Of a DNA stretch of 64,000 bases, positions 1-8,695 are shown one piece after another. The notes beneath the pieces were generated by a model, which made no database searches, was not told the origin of the DNA, and saw nothing but the letters and a program-made list of their open reading frames with translations. Each line of letters begins with the position of its first letter. The stretch's first letter is position 1. Both the position numbers and the translations under genes were made by a program. Source of the DNA: Arthrobacter sp. M4 (GTDB lineage: Bacteria; Actinomycetota; Actinomycetes; Actinomycetales; Micrococcaceae); NCBI RefSeq assembly GCF_020251205.1, contig NZ_JAIWYX010000001.1, forward strand, positions 713,083-777,082, read 5' to 3'.

Positions 1-2
1 GG

Positions 3-374
3 CACCGGAAGATCGCGGCCTGGCTGGGCCGTCCCGCGTCCACGGTGCGCGGCTGGCTGCGCGCATTTGCCGCTTCCGCCGTCTCGATCGCTGAAGTGTT
101 CACGGCCCTTGCCCACCGTGACGGGGCTGACGGGGCCGGACTTTGGCCGGCCCCGGAACTGACGCCGGCCGGGCGGGCGCTTGGCGCGGTCACAGCCTAC
201 GCGTCCGTACTCGCGGAACGGTTCGCCGTCGCCGCGCTGCCGTGGCACGGCGCTGGTCTTGCAGCGGCCGGTCCGTTCTTCTTCAGCACCGGACGGTGGC
301 ATGGAGGGGTGCAACACGAATTGGCTCTTACCCCGGAAGTCCGGGGCGGCAAGGGTGAAGGAAGCACCGGCTGA
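3..374 (+). CDS. 3' part of a helix-turn-helix protein of the transposon (start outside window)
   Basis: The reading frame is open from the window edge and stops at 372-374. The first visible residues (HRKIAAWLGRPASTVRGWLR) look like a helix-turn-helix in which the second helix recognises DNA; the rest is Ala/Gly-rich with no motif I know. It lies 49 bp upstream of a DDE transposase gene on the same strand. Small HTH proteins often precede such two-gene transposition modules in actinobacteria, so a role in transposon regulation or target/end binding is inferred. An internal GTG at 45 could be taken as a start, but it cuts through the HTH, so the true start is probably upstream of the window. 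Confidence 0.5.
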   Translation, partial: HRKIAAWLGRPASTVRGWLRAFAASAVSIAEVFTALAHRDGADGAGLWPAPELTPAGRALGAVTAYASVLAERFAVAALPWHGAGLAAAGPFFFSTGRWHGGVQHELALTPEVRGGKGEGSTG

Positions 375-423
375 ACCCGCCGGGGCCATCCCTTCGTGAG
401 CCTTTTGAAAGGACTGCTTCCCC

Positions 424-1869
424 ATGACAGACGCCAAACCGCAGCGCGGGCCCCTGGCCCGTAAGGACCGGGCGGAGAAGATCGCCCTGTTCCGCTACCA
501 ATTAATCCGCGGCGCCGCGGACAAAACCCTGACTGGCCGCCAGCGCGGACCGATCGTCCGGGCCCTGGCGGGCGCCGAGCATACAGGCCCGGACGGCCAA
601 CCCGTGCGCTACTCGCGCGAGACCCTGGACAGGTGGATAAGTGCCTGGCATCGTGACGGGTTCGACGGGCTCAAGCCGCGGGAAAGGGCCGCGGGCCCGG
701 CCACTCCGGCGACCGTGTTGTCGCTGGCCGCGACGCTGAAGCTGGAGCGCCCGCAGCGCACCGCGGCCCAGGTGCGCCGGATCATGGCCGAGACCCTCGG
801 CGATGCCCCGTCTGAGTCGACACTGCTGCGCCACTTCCGCACCCTCGACATCCCCACCGGGACCGCCCCGGCCGCCACGGGCCGGTTCGAAGCTGGGCGC
901 CCGAACGAGATCTGGGTCGGTGACGGGCTCCACGGGCCCCGGATCGGGGGCCGGAAAACCTACCTTTTCGCGTTCCTGGATGATTATTCACGTCTGGTGA
1001 CCGCGGCCCGCTGGGCGTTCGCCGAAGACGCCGTGAGGCTCTCGGCCGCGTTGCGCCCGGCCCTGCAGACCCACGGGATCCCCGACGCGGCATATGTCGA
1101 CAACGGCAGCGCTTTTGTCGATTCGTCACTGGCCAGGATCTGCGCGCGGCTGGGCATCAAGCTGATCCATTCCAGGCCTTACAGGCCCCAGGGCAGAGGC
1201 AAGATCGAGCGTTTTTTCAACACGGTGACCTCCCAGTTCCTCTCCGAAGTCACCGTGCTCGACGCCCCGGTTCAGACGATCGTTCCGGGCACCGGGGAGG
1301 ATCCTGCCGGGACCGCGGTCACCTCGCTTCAGGAGCTCAACGCCTTGTTCACCTCCTGGGTGCAGATGGTCTACCACCGCACCGTGCATTCCACCACGGG
1401 TATGACGCCGTTGGCCCGCTGGGATGCAGGCTGGGAGAACCGGCGCCCGGACCGGAAGGACCCGGACGTGATCGCCGAAGCGTTCCGCTGGTCCGCGGCC
1501 CGCAAAGTCACCAAAACCGGGACCGTGTCCCTGCAGGGCAACACCTACCAGGTCGACCCGTCCCTGGCCGGGGCCCGTATCGAACTCATCTATGACCCGT
1601 TTGATCTCACCGGCCCGGTCGCCGTGACCGCCGCCGGCGGCGTCCCCGCCGGCGAAGCCGTCCTGCTTCAGATCCACCGCCACGTCCACCCCAAAGCCGC
1701 CAACGCCGCCAAAGACGCCGACAAGGGGGCGAAGAACGCCGCGTCGGGTATCGATTACCTGCGCCTGGTCGAAACCCGCCACAAAACCGCGATGACGGGC
1801 GCCCCGATCAGCTTCGAGAAAATGGCCGCCGGCGCCGGCGCGACCGGAACCAATGGAGGACCCCGATGA
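424..1869 (+). CDS. DDE transposase, TniA/Mu-like with integrase catalytic core
   Basis: A 481-residue protein with N-terminal HTH-like regions (about residues 20-120) and an rve/retroviral-integrase core. The DDE triad can be read as D167 (in VGDG), D226 (in VDNG) and E262 (in GKIER), giving the classic D-D(35)E spacing between the last two. The C-terminal third resembles the beta-barrel of Mu/TniA transposases. It should cut and join the ends of the element together with the ATPase encoded next. A purine-rich ribosome site (aaagga, about 407) precedes the ATG. Its stop overlaps the start of the ATPase gene (ATGA), so the two are translationally coupled. IS21 IstA is the main alternative family. 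Confidence 0.88.
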   Translation: MTDAKPQRGPLARKDRAEKIALFRYQLIRGAADKTLTGRQRGPIVRALAGAEHTGPDGQPVRYSRETLDRWISAWHRDGFDGLKPRERAAGPATPATVLSLAATLKLERPQRTAAQVRRIMAETLGDAPSESTLLRHFRTLDIPTGTAPAATGRFEAGRPNEIWVGDGLHGPRIGGRKTYLFAFLDDYSRLVTAARWAFAEDAVRLSAALRPALQTHGIPDAAYVDNGSAFVDSSLARICARLGIKLIHSRPYRPQGRGKIERFFNTVTSQFLSEVTVLDAPVQTIVPGTGEDPAGTAVTSLQELNALFTSWVQMVYHRTVHSTTGMTPLARWDAGWENRRPDRKDPDVIAEAFRWSAARKVTKTGTVSLQGNTYQVDPSLAGARIELIYDPFDLTGPVAVTAAGGVPAGEAVLLQIHRHVHPKAANAAKDADKGAKNAASGIDYLRLVETRHKTAMTGAPISFEKMAAGAGATGTNGGPR

Positions 1870-2678
1870 GCATCTCAAACCTGCAATCCCACTACGGCTT
1901 CACAACCATGCCCTTCGGCCGCTCAATCCCGGTCCAGGCCCTGCACCCGCACCCCGGACACCGCGAGGCAGTCGCCCGCATCCAATGGTGCGTTGCCCAA
2001 CGCCAGATGGGCGTGGTCACCGGCGAAGTCGGCGCCGGCAAGACCGTCGCCGTCAGGGCAGCCCTGGCCCAGCTGGAAGCCTCCCGCCACCAGGTCGTCT
2101 ACATCGCGGACCCCACGATCGGCATGCGCGGGATCCACACGGCGATCGTGACCGCCCTGGGCGGGTCCCCGGCGTTTTACTCCGGGGTCCTGGCCCACCA
2201 GACCGCGTCCCTGCTCGCCGGGGAACTGGACGAACGCGCCCGCCTGCCCGTGGTCGTGATCGACGAGGCGCACCTGCTCGGCAACACCGAGCTGGAATCC
2301 CTGAGGATGCTGACCAACACCGGGATGGACACCGGCTCGCACTTCGCGCTGCTGCTCGTCGGCCAGCCCACCCTGCGCCGACGGCTCAAACTCGCCGTCC
2401 TGGCCGCACTGGACCAACGGATCTCCACCAGGTTCGCGATCACCGGAATGGACCTGGCCGAGACCGCGGACTACATCCGCCACCACCTCAAATTCGCCGG
2501 CAGATCCGACACCCTGTTCTCCGACGACGCCATCACCGAAATCCACCAGGCATCACGCGGCTACCCGCGGGCGGTGAACAACCTCGCCGTTTCCGCCCTG
2601 ATCGCGACCTACGCCAGCAACAAGGCCATCGTGGACGTCTCCGCGGCCCAGTCCGCAATCACCGAGAACAGCGAGTAA
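1866..2678 (+). CDS. AAA+ ATPase partner of the transposase (TniB/ExeA-like)
   Basis: A 270-residue ATPase with Walker A GEVGAGKT (residues 53-60) and Walker B VVVIDEAH (129-136); the C-terminal part has an arginine-rich lid typical of AAA+ proteins. Its N-terminus (HYGFTTMPFGR) matches ExeA/TniB-type ATPases better than IstB. In Tn7/Mu/Tn5053-type systems such a protein selects the target and activates the transposase. It overlaps the upstream transposase gene by 4 bp. A strong terminator (2727-2756) lies 48 bp downstream, so the transposon operon ends here. Confidence 0.87.
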   Translation: MSISNLQSHYGFTTMPFGRSIPVQALHPHPGHREAVARIQWCVAQRQMGVVTGEVGAGKTVAVRAALAQLEASRHQVVYIADPTIGMRGIHTAIVTALGGSPAFYSGVLAHQTASLLAGELDERARLPVVVIDEAHLLGNTELESLRMLTNTGMDTGSHFALLLVGQPTLRRRLKLAVLAALDQRISTRFAITGMDLAETADYIRHHLKFAGRSDTLFSDDAITEIHQASRGYPRAVNNLAVSALIATYASNKAIVDVSAAQSAITENSE

Positions 2679-2726
2679 GAAAAACCCCCGTCACCGATGA
2701 CCACCACCACGTCACGACGACGACGA

Positions 2727-2760
2727 ACGCCCCGCAGGAAACCACCCGCGGGGCGTTTCC
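2727..2760 (+). terminator. Rho-independent terminator after the transposition operon
   Basis: Arms ACGCCCCGC (2727-2735) and GCGGGGCGT (2748-2756) are a perfect 9-bp inverted repeat with a 12-nt loop, followed by TTTCC. It sits just after the ATPase gene and before the presumed transposon end. Confidence 0.75.
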
Positions 2761-2821
2761 ATGCCCGCCCCGTCGTCACAAAAACTGACGCCGCCACCGT
2801 CAAATAACGCGACGCCTAACA
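2761..2821. mobile_element. Presumed right end of the TniA/TniB-type element
   Basis: About 60 bp of AT-richer sequence containing related GTCA-type motifs (cgtcacaaaaactgacg and cgtcaaataacgcgac) lies between the transposon terminator and the first recognisable codons of a truncated ligase gene. Such short direct or inverted motifs are expected at the ends of Mu/Tn5053-like elements. The exact border cannot be fixed because the left end is outside the window. Confidence 0.45.
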
Positions 2822-2824
2822 CCA

Positions 2825-3481
2825 GTGCTGCTGCAGGCCTATGGCCAGACAGAGTGCGTCTCCTGGGCCACCGTCCTGCGTAAGGACGAACACGACCCAA
2901 TCGGCGACCCGGATCTGCTGGGCTCCTGCGGCCGCCCGGTCCTGGGCGCCAGAGTGGAACTCCTCGATGAAGAAGATCAGCCCGTAGCAGCAGGTGCCGT
3001 CGGGGAAATTTGCGTGCGCGGCCGCGGAATCATGAGCGGCTATCAAGGCCTTACCCAACAGACAGAAGAAGCACTCAGGTCCGGCTGGCTTCACACCGGA
3101 GACCTTGCCCTGAAAGACGAACGCGGGTACTTCCACATAGTCGAACGCAAGAAAGACATGATCATTTCAGGCGGTTTCAACGTCTACTCCCGCGAGATCG
3201 AAGACGTCATCGCTGAGGACCCCGACGTCGCGGCCGTAGCGGTGATCGGGATCCCCAGCGCCCAGTGGGGCGAAGCCGTAACCGCCGTCGTCGTCCCACG
3301 CCCTGGCAGCACAATTGACACCTCAACCCTCACCGAGTCAGTCAAGCGACGCAAGGGTGCTCATCAAGCCCCCAAAGCAATCGAAATCGTAGACCAGCTG
3401 CCCATGACAGCGGTCGGAAAAATCGACAAGAAGCGACTGCGCGAGCAGTACTGGGCAGGCCTGGAACGACACGTCCACTGA
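2825..3481 (+). pseudogene. Acyl-CoA synthetase (AMP-dependent ligase), 5' truncated
   Basis: The 218 residues are the C-terminal 40 percent of an ANL-superfamily acyl-CoA ligase, whose full length is usually 500-550. They start exactly at the adenine-binding motif (AYGQTE), then HTGDL (residues 90-94), the hinge region RKKDMIISGG (108-117) and the C-terminal catalytic lysine in TAVGKIDK (K199). The N-terminal domain with the P-loop is missing. The break coincides with the end of the upstream transposon, so insertion or an insertion-linked deletion probably removed the 5' part. A GTG at 2825 could allow translation, but the product could not adenylate a fatty or aromatic acid. Confidence 0.85.
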
Positions 3482-3549
3482 CACCACCGGTGCCCGGGCC
3501 GACCCGGGCACCGGGTCAACTCTCAAGAACCCCTACTCCTAGGAGAATC

Positions 3550-3873
3550 ATGCCTGCATATTGGTTGGGACGAGCAAACCCCCGCGACGGAGCACTGTTG
3601 GTCCAGTACGCCGAAATCGTGTCCCGGATTCAACCACGCTACGGATTCGAACCCCTGTCGCGTGGTCAAACCTTTGTGGAACTCGAAGGCGACCTCAAAT
3701 TCGAACGCTACTTCCTGCACCGCTTTCCCTCCCTTAAGGAAGCATTGGCGATGTACAGCTCACCGGAGTACCAAGAAGCAGCCGCCATCCGACAAGCCGC
3801 CTGCAATGGCTCTGAACTGGTCATCATAGACGGCGGCGACAACCGCAAAAACTCATGGGGTGGCTTCCACTAG
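3550..3873 (+). CDS. DUF1330 family protein
   Basis: A 107-residue protein beginning MPAYWLGR, with the small dimeric ferredoxin-like (Dabb/ABM) fold expected for DUF1330, including the conserved region around YFLHRFPSLKEAL and the S-P-E-Y-Q motif. The start is the ATG at 3550, preceded by AGGAG at 3541-3545; the frame is open further upstream without a better start. It lies 68 bp downstream of the truncated acyl-CoA ligase gene and may have been in its operon. DUF1330 proteins often accompany aromatic or fatty acid degradation genes. The function is unknown. Confidence 0.75.
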   Translation: MPAYWLGRANPRDGALLVQYAEIVSRIQPRYGFEPLSRGQTFVELEGDLKFERYFLHRFPSLKEALAMYSSPEYQEAAAIRQAACNGSELVIIDGGDNRKNSWGGFH

Positions 3874-3967
3874 CCGAATGACTCGGTATCGCTGCCCACG
3901 AACTCCACTTCACGAAATCGCACACCCCCGTGCGCCGTCCCATCGGCGCCAGCCTGAGAGGAAACCC

Positions 3968-4189
3968 ATGCATTCCGTGACTGCCCGCAGGCCTCGCGTC
4001 CCACAGCCAAGAACGTGGACGCCGAGCCCAGGCGACATAGTTGAAATACGCTCCCACAACGCTTCCCCACGCACAGGACGAGTGGAAGAAGTAATGCCCG
4101 ACGGCAGTGGCTTTTGGCTCGAACCTTACGGCCCAGACGAACGCCGCTACATCTGCATGAAGGACGAGAACCTTGCCATCTGGGCTTAA
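3968..4189 (+). CDS. Small uncharacterised protein
   Basis: A 73-residue ORF with ATG at 3968 and a GAGAGG-type ribosome site just before it. The middle contains SPGDIVEIRSHNASPRTGRVEEVMPDG followed by a WLEP stretch, which looks like a small SH3-like beta-barrel. No catalytic residues are visible. It follows the DUF1330 gene by 94 bp on the same strand. I do not recognise the family; the balanced composition and ribosome site argue that it is real. Confidence 0.5.
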   Translation: MHSVTARRPRVPQPRTWTPSPGDIVEIRSHNASPRTGRVEEVMPDGSGFWLEPYGPDERRYICMKDENLAIWA

Positions 4190-4585
4190 AGAACTGCCGA
4201 AATCGTGGCACCAACTCGAAGCCCTACCCGAGATCTTCTGGGTATGGCTGGGATGTATGAAGCCGGATGTGTTTCCCTTCCTCCCGGCGGCCCCTCCCTC
4301 ACCATCGGCCACCCCTCCGCTTGGATGAAAGGACAGCAGCCGGCTTCGGAAACCATACGATTTCTCCTCTAGACCACCAGCCGCTTTTTCGAGGACTTAC
4401 GCTGTATCCAAACCCTGTCCCACCGACCACGATCAACCCCAAGAAATCCTCCATCGCCGATGGAGGATTCTTGGGCCCTGCGCAAATGACCGAAGTCTTC
4501 TGCGCACCTTCATTCAGAGAATCAGGTCGTCCGACAGAGGTTCGACGCTACCAACTCGGAAATTCCGGGAAGTTTCTTTTCCACA
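4190..4585. other. No gene recognised between the small ORF and repeat R1
   Basis: The only visible structure is an inverted repeat around 4445-4472 (AATCCTCCATCGccgATGGAGGATT), which looks like a terminator stem. The flanking reading frames give no recognisable protein. Confidence 0.5.
4444..4469. terminator. Terminator-like inverted repeat
   Basis: AATCCTCCAT and ATGGAGGATT are perfect 10-bp arms separated by CGCCG, followed on the plus strand by CTTGGG. It probably ends the transcript of the ligase/DUF1330 genes. No strong U-tract is present. Coordinates are accurate to a few bases. Confidence 0.55.
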
Positions 4586-5106
4586 GTCATGCACTGTCCA
4601 GACCAACCACCATGAACATGCATGAAAACAGAACAACCAACAAGCCGACACAGGCCCAGCTCCCCTGGTCCAAACATGTCATGTTGCAGCCGCCCCGGCG
4701 CGCAATGAAGTAGTAAAAGCAGACCCGACAGCGTAGCCAGGAAAGGAAGGAGCCCGCCACCGCCAGCCATACCTACATAACATGCGGCGAGGACACCGAT
4801 CTGAGCCACCGCCGACAACGTGTGTACACCGTCAGAGACCCAAAAGCGCCCCTGACATGGGAAAACGTGCCCGAGGTGGGACTCGAACCGCATTCCAGCC
4901 CCGCCAACACTGGGAACTCCAGAGAACATAAGCAAACCGAGCCGATCCGGCCGATGTACGGCCCCATCCGAAGCCAAAACTGTGCGCAATGTACACACGC
5001 CCTTCCTGACAGATTTTGAACGCCACATAGCGACTGCCGCTCCCCATTTCGAGGGCGCGGCAGTCGCTCTGTGTCCGGGGTAAGAGGCCCTTAGGGATTT
5101 GATTTC
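4586..5106. repeat. Dispersed repeat module R1 (attachment-site-like)
   Basis: First of four related modules (see 9292, 13657 and 60082). Shared elements in order are: a gtcatgca / ccaccATGAACATGC segment, an aaaggaagga segment, a TGTACAC half-site near 4823, a block like a tRNA 3' end (4867-4889), an imperfect dyad (4981-4997), and a hairpin with 12-bp arms AGCGACTGCCGC (5029-5040) and GCGGCAGTCGCT (5057-5068). The right edge ends in ggatttgattt, as in R2 and R3. A beta-helix gene fragment begins right at that edge. Confidence 0.75.
4867..4889 (-). other. tRNA-3'-end-like block in R1, putative att core
   Basis: Read on the minus strand, GGTTCGAGTCCCACCTCGGGCAC has the form of a tRNA T-loop (TTCGAGT) and acceptor strand. 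The 5' half of the T stem does not pair with its partner, so this is not a tRNA gene. Such copies of a tRNA 3' end are left where integrative elements insert. The complementary acceptor strand GCCCGAG would fit a tRNA-Leu, but that is a guess. The identical block occurs in R2. Confidence 0.6.
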
Positions 5107-5295
5107 AGGCCAGCCGGTGCATCTTCACGACGACGCCGGGCCCGATCGTCAACCTCATGCCGGAACCGACCCGCAGCGCGTTCTGCACCCAGCAGGGCGA
5201 TCCCGTGCTCGTCCACACTGTATCCACCGTAAGCGTCTGATTGGTGATGACCGTTGCAGCCCTGGCCGCCGGCAACGGACCTGGTCCCCCTACCG
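5105..5295 (-). pseudogene. Fragment of a right-handed beta-helix/exported protein
   Basis: On the minus strand the frame reads PLPAARAATVITNQTLTVDT, then VWTSTGSP, then LRVGSGMRLTIGPGVVVKM, and stops at 5105. The pattern of a residue-rich start followed by LTIxPGVVVKM is the opening coil of parallel beta-helix proteins. Only about 60 residues remain, and the match ends at the border of repeat R1, so R1 seems to have truncated the gene. There is no convincing start upstream. The function of the lost protein is unknown. Confidence 0.5.
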
Positions 5296-5374
5296 ATGCG
5301 GGAGTTCCCCACGCGCCACCACTGGGCGACAACCTGGCACGTTGCACTTGACTCGCAAGGACCATGGGCCGAGA

Positions 5375-6715
5375 GTGTCACGTGTGAGGCGTGAGGCCGT
5401 TCGGGAGTATTTGGCGAGTGCCCTGTGGGCGATGCCGACCTGCGCCGTCATGCTCGCGATTATCGCGGGGGCCGGACTCTCCGCGGTGCAGTTCGACGCA
5501 ACGTCGCCCCTGGCTGTCCTCCTGTTCCAAGGGACGTCCGACGACGCTCGGAACCTGCTCATCGGGATCGCCAGCACGATGGTCACGGTCATCGCCGTCG
5601 TGCTGGGGCTCACCGTCGTGGCCCTGCAGCTCGCGTCCACGCAGTTCAGCCCGCGGCTGCTGCGGAACTTCCTGCGCGACATCCCCAACCAGGTTACGCT
5701 CAGCGCCTTCGTGGCCACGTTCGCGTACAGCACGGCGGGCCTCTACACCGTCGGTATCGCAGGCGGACAGCGCACCCAGGACTACCCGCGCCTCGCCGTG
5801 AGCGGCGCGCTGCTGCTGTTGTTCGTGAGCATGGTCATGCTCGTGTTCTTCGCCCACCATCTGGCCCATTCCATCCAGGTGGACCAAGTCATGAAGGGCG
5901 TCGAGAAAGCCACACTCACGGTGATCGAGCGCTCGTTCGTTCCGGGCGATCCCGGTATTCGCATGCCAAACCCGCCGCCCGGCGCCACAGCGTTGCTAGT
6001 ACCGCAATCGGGATATGTCCAGGCCTTCCACGTCGAGGCATTCGTAGGGGTGCTCGCGAGCCGGGACCTCGCTGCCCGGATGGTGCCCATGGTCGGCCGG
6101 CACGTCATCGCCGGGTCCCCGCTCGCTTGGGTGTGGGGGAACACCGGTGAGAGCGAACATCCCCTTGCCCCCGGCGTCGGCGCTGAGTTGCGCCGGGCCC
6201 TCTCACAGAGCGTGCGGATCGGTTACGAACGGACGCTTGAGCAGGACGTCGCCTTCGGAATCCGGCAACTCGCCGACATCGCGTCCAAGGCGCTCTCGCC
6301 CGCCATCAACGACCCCTACACCGCGAACCAAGCGGTGGACCATCTCGGCTCGATCCTCGCGGCCCTCGCACTGCGGCAGCACGGCCCACAGGCCGTGGCG
6401 GACGCCCGGGGCACCGTCCGGCTGCACGTGCCGGCCCGCGATTTCGCCTATCTCGTGGATCTGGCCCTCGGACAAGTGCGGCGGTACGGCGCGAACGAGC
6501 CTCGCGTCGTCCGGGCCTTGCTACGCGTGTGCGGGGATCTCTTATGGTTCGGTGACGAAGCCCACCGCGCCGTCGTGCGGCACTACGTCGAGACGCTCCT
6601 GAGCGACGTGACCCGGCTCGTGGCCCAGCCCGCCGACCGCGAACCCCTCCTCGCGGAAGGCGGGGCACTGCTCAAGGCCTTCCACGCCTCGGGCGGCACA
6701 ACGGACGCCAACTAG
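5375..6715 (+). CDS. DUF2254 membrane protein
   Basis: About 446 residues from the GTG at 5375. Four hydrophobic segments in the first 200 residues (LWAMPTCAVMLAIIAG, LLIGIASTMVTVIAVVLGL, LSAFVATFAYSTAG, SGALLLLFVSMVMLVFF) are followed by a soluble domain with the family's DIASKALSPAINDPYTA motif. This is the layout of DUF2254, a predicted integral membrane family of unknown function. The frame is open back to 5099, but those codons lack family similarity, so I choose 5375; a second GTG at 5384 is possible. It is the first gene of the R1-R2 segment and has no obvious operon partner. Confidence 0.85.
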   Translation: MSRVRREAVREYLASALWAMPTCAVMLAIIAGAGLSAVQFDATSPLAVLLFQGTSDDARNLLIGIASTMVTVIAVVLGLTVVALQLASTQFSPRLLRNFLRDIPNQVTLSAFVATFAYSTAGLYTVGIAGGQRTQDYPRLAVSGALLLLFVSMVMLVFFAHHLAHSIQVDQVMKGVEKATLTVIERSFVPGDPGIRMPNPPPGATALLVPQSGYVQAFHVEAFVGVLASRDLAARMVPMVGRHVIAGSPLAWVWGNTGESEHPLAPGVGAELRRALSQSVRIGYERTLEQDVAFGIRQLADIASKALSPAINDPYTANQAVDHLGSILAALALRQHGPQAVADARGTVRLHVPARDFAYLVDLALGQVRRYGANEPRVVRALLRVCGDLLWFGDEAHRAVVRHYVETLLSDVTRLVAQPADREPLLAEGGALLKAFHASGGTTDAN

Positions 6716-6964
6716 CTAGGACACCGAATAAGTTTGCCGCGAGGGCGGCGCGAGCCCCGGCCGCGATGCGCGGCCCCGGCGCCTCCCGAGGGCTCCAGGG
6801 GGTCCGGCGCCGCCGGGTTCTTTCTGTGAATGGCCGAGCACCGGTTGTCCACAGTGACGGGCCGGTTGGGCGGGGAGGCTGTGGCTTTTGGGTGAGTAGA
6901 GCGCCATGGACGCGAATGCGGGGCAGGTGTCCGCCTCTCGCTCTGGTTGGAGCGCCTGCAGGAC

Positions 6965-8422
6965 TTACCGGGGTTGTTGGAAGAGTCGCGCGAGCCCGGT
7001 TTCTGAATCCGAGAGGGCGAGGATGACGTCACCGGCACGCAGTGTGGTATGGCCGCGGACCTGGATCAGTTGGCCATCTCTTCGGATCAGGCTAATCCAG
7101 CCCGACTCGCCCAGGGCCAGATCGGCAATAGTGGAGCCATCCGCGGGTGACCCTGGCTCAACGAGGTGCCGGTGCAGACCGCGGGGTTCGTCCGTGAACC
7201 GGAGGCCAATGCCCCAGGGTTCCGGGTCGCTGCGGCGCATCGGCACGTGCAGGGGGGCGGCGAGGTAGGGCACGAGTGTTCCTTGAACGATGACCGAGGT
7301 CAGGACGACGATGAAAATAATGGAGTAGATGCGCCACGCATCGGCCGGTCCGGCGCTGAGGATGAACATGCCCAGCAGGATCGGGACGGCTCCTTTGAGG
7401 CCGGTGAGCAGGATGAATGCGCGTTCGCCCCAGCGCAGCTGGACGGGTATTATGAGCAATCCGACAAGGGTGGGGCGGATGATGAGGATCAGCATGCCGG
7501 CGAGGGCCAGCCCGATCCCCAGCTCGCCGGATCGGAGGACATCTCGGAGCGAGACGGTGAGTCCGAGAACTGTGAACGCAACGATTTCGGCGAGGCTGGC
7601 GGTGGCGGCGCTGAAGCGTTCGATGTCGCGTTTGTAAGGGGCTCGTTGGTCGCCGATGATGATTCCTGCCAAAAACACGGCCAAAAACCCTGAACCGTGG
7701 AGCAAGGTCGTGGCGGCGTAGATGAACGCGACGGCTGCCATCGTTCCCACCGAGTGTAGGGCTTCGTTGGGCAGGACAACTTTGCGCATCAGTGCCAATA
7801 AGCCACGGCCGGCGAAGAAACCAATGAGCGCCCCGATCGCCATTTGGAGCATGAAGTCCGCCGTACCACTGGCCACAGCGTCGAGCCCGCCCCCGGTGGC
7901 GCCAAGCAGACTGATCATCAGGGCGATGCCAACAGGGTCGTTCGCCCCCGATTCACCCTCCAGGATCGTGCCGGTCCGGCCGGTGATTTCCCGCCCGCCC
8001 AGGATGGAGAACACCGCGGCGGGATCTGTCGGGGACAGGGCCGCGCCAATAAGCAGGGCCGCGCCCCAACCGAAACCAAAAAACACATGTGCGGCCAGGG
8101 CCAGGGCGGCGGCCGTGGCTGCGGTCCCGGCGACCCCGATCCACGCAATGGCCACGGCCGAGCGGCGGAACCGGCGCCAGCCGATGTGCATTCCACCATC
8201 GAAGAGGATGAACACCAAAGCCACGGTGACAATCCGTTCATCCACCGTCAGCGGGATTTCTCCCAGCACAGGGGCAACACCCGAGGCAAGGGCCGCAGCC
8301 AAGAGAAACACTGCCGGCGCCGGCACCCGGAGCCGGGCGCTGAGACGATGGGCCAGCACGGCGGCAAGAAGAGCTGCTGCGACCAAGACCATGACCATGC
8401 TAAACGCCTGGACGTCGATCAC
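6965..8422 (-). CDS. CPA1-type cation/proton antiporter (NhaP2/CvrA-like)
   Basis: A 485-residue antiporter with about twelve hydrophobic helices. The ion-binding ND pair is visible in GESGANDPVGIAL, with the preceding ALSPTDPAAV motif conserved in the CPA1 family. The hydrophilic C-terminal tail (from about residue 400, ending in LRAGDVILALS) resembles a TrkA-C/RCK_C domain, as in potassium/proton antiporters. It should exchange K+ or Na+ for protons in the cytoplasmic membrane. It is transcribed toward the DUF2254 gene, and 249 bp separate the convergent ends. It is complete and looks functional. Confidence 0.9.
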   Translation of the reverse strand: MIDVQAFSMVMVLVAAALLAAVLAHRLSARLRVPAPAVFLLAAALASGVAPVLGEIPLTVDERIVTVALVFILFDGGMHIGWRRFRRSAVAIAWIGVAGTAATAAALALAAHVFFGFGWGAALLIGAALSPTDPAAVFSILGGREITGRTGTILEGESGANDPVGIALMISLLGATGGGLDAVASGTADFMLQMAIGALIGFFAGRGLLALMRKVVLPNEALHSVGTMAAVAFIYAATTLLHGSGFLAVFLAGIIIGDQRAPYKRDIERFSAATASLAEIVAFTVLGLTVSLRDVLRSGELGIGLALAGMLILIIRPTLVGLLIIPVQLRWGERAFILLTGLKGAVPILLGMFILSAGPADAWRIYSIIFIVVLTSVIVQGTLVPYLAAPLHVPMRRSDPEPWGIGLRFTDEPRGLHRHLVEPGSPADGSTIADLALGESGWISLIRRDGQLIQVRGHTTLRAGDVILALSDSETGLARLFQQPR

Positions 8423-8518
8423 GAGTTGAATCCTACGCCGGAAACGAGCACCGGCAACTGAACCCGGACAAGGCCGCCTGGCGGGGGCCTTCGGAATGAC
8501 CAGGCCTATGCTGAAGTC

Positions 8519-8695
8519 ATGTCAGGGCCCGTTGAGGGGATTCCAACTGGGCTACGCCCGCCAATGGAAGTCGCATGGGCGAAGGCCGTAAAGGTCCTGC
8601 CGGCTGCGAATGTTTTGCCGGGGCAACTGTGCTTTGAACCCAAGTGGGTCGGTTACATTCACTGGACGCTATCAAGCGATCGTGTCAGCAAAGTC
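8519..8695 (+). pseudogene. N-terminal remnant of an ATP-dependent DNA ligase
   Basis: The frame gives RPPMEVAWAKAVKVLPA and then LCFEPKWVGY, the start of LigC/LigD-type ATP-dependent ligases. The nucleotidyl-lysine motif, normally K-x-DG as KWDGY, reads KWVGY here, and similarity is lost right after it. The remaining 450 residues of a normal ligase are absent or scrambled. It is on the plus strand, 96 bp from the start of the divergent antiporter gene. A decayed gene is the best explanation. Confidence 0.6.

Noticed and set aside
1126..1878. A 250-residue Gly-rich minus-strand frame
   Set aside because: Shadow of the DDE transposase gene; composition is an artefact of codon bias.
4867..4940. 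A tRNA gene on the minus strand
   Set aside because: The T-loop and acceptor strand look right, but the T-stem 5' half does not pair and no anticodon or D arm can be found in the upstream 60 bases. The same holds for the copies at 9604 and 13868.
5099..5374. N-terminal 92-residue extension of the DUF2254 protein
   Set aside because: Codons are Arg/His/Pro-rich and antisense to the beta-helix remnant; family similarity starts only after 5375.
6840..6860. DnaA box/origin signal (ttgtccaca near 6848)
   Set aside because: A single box without clustering or an AT-rich region; chance occurrence.
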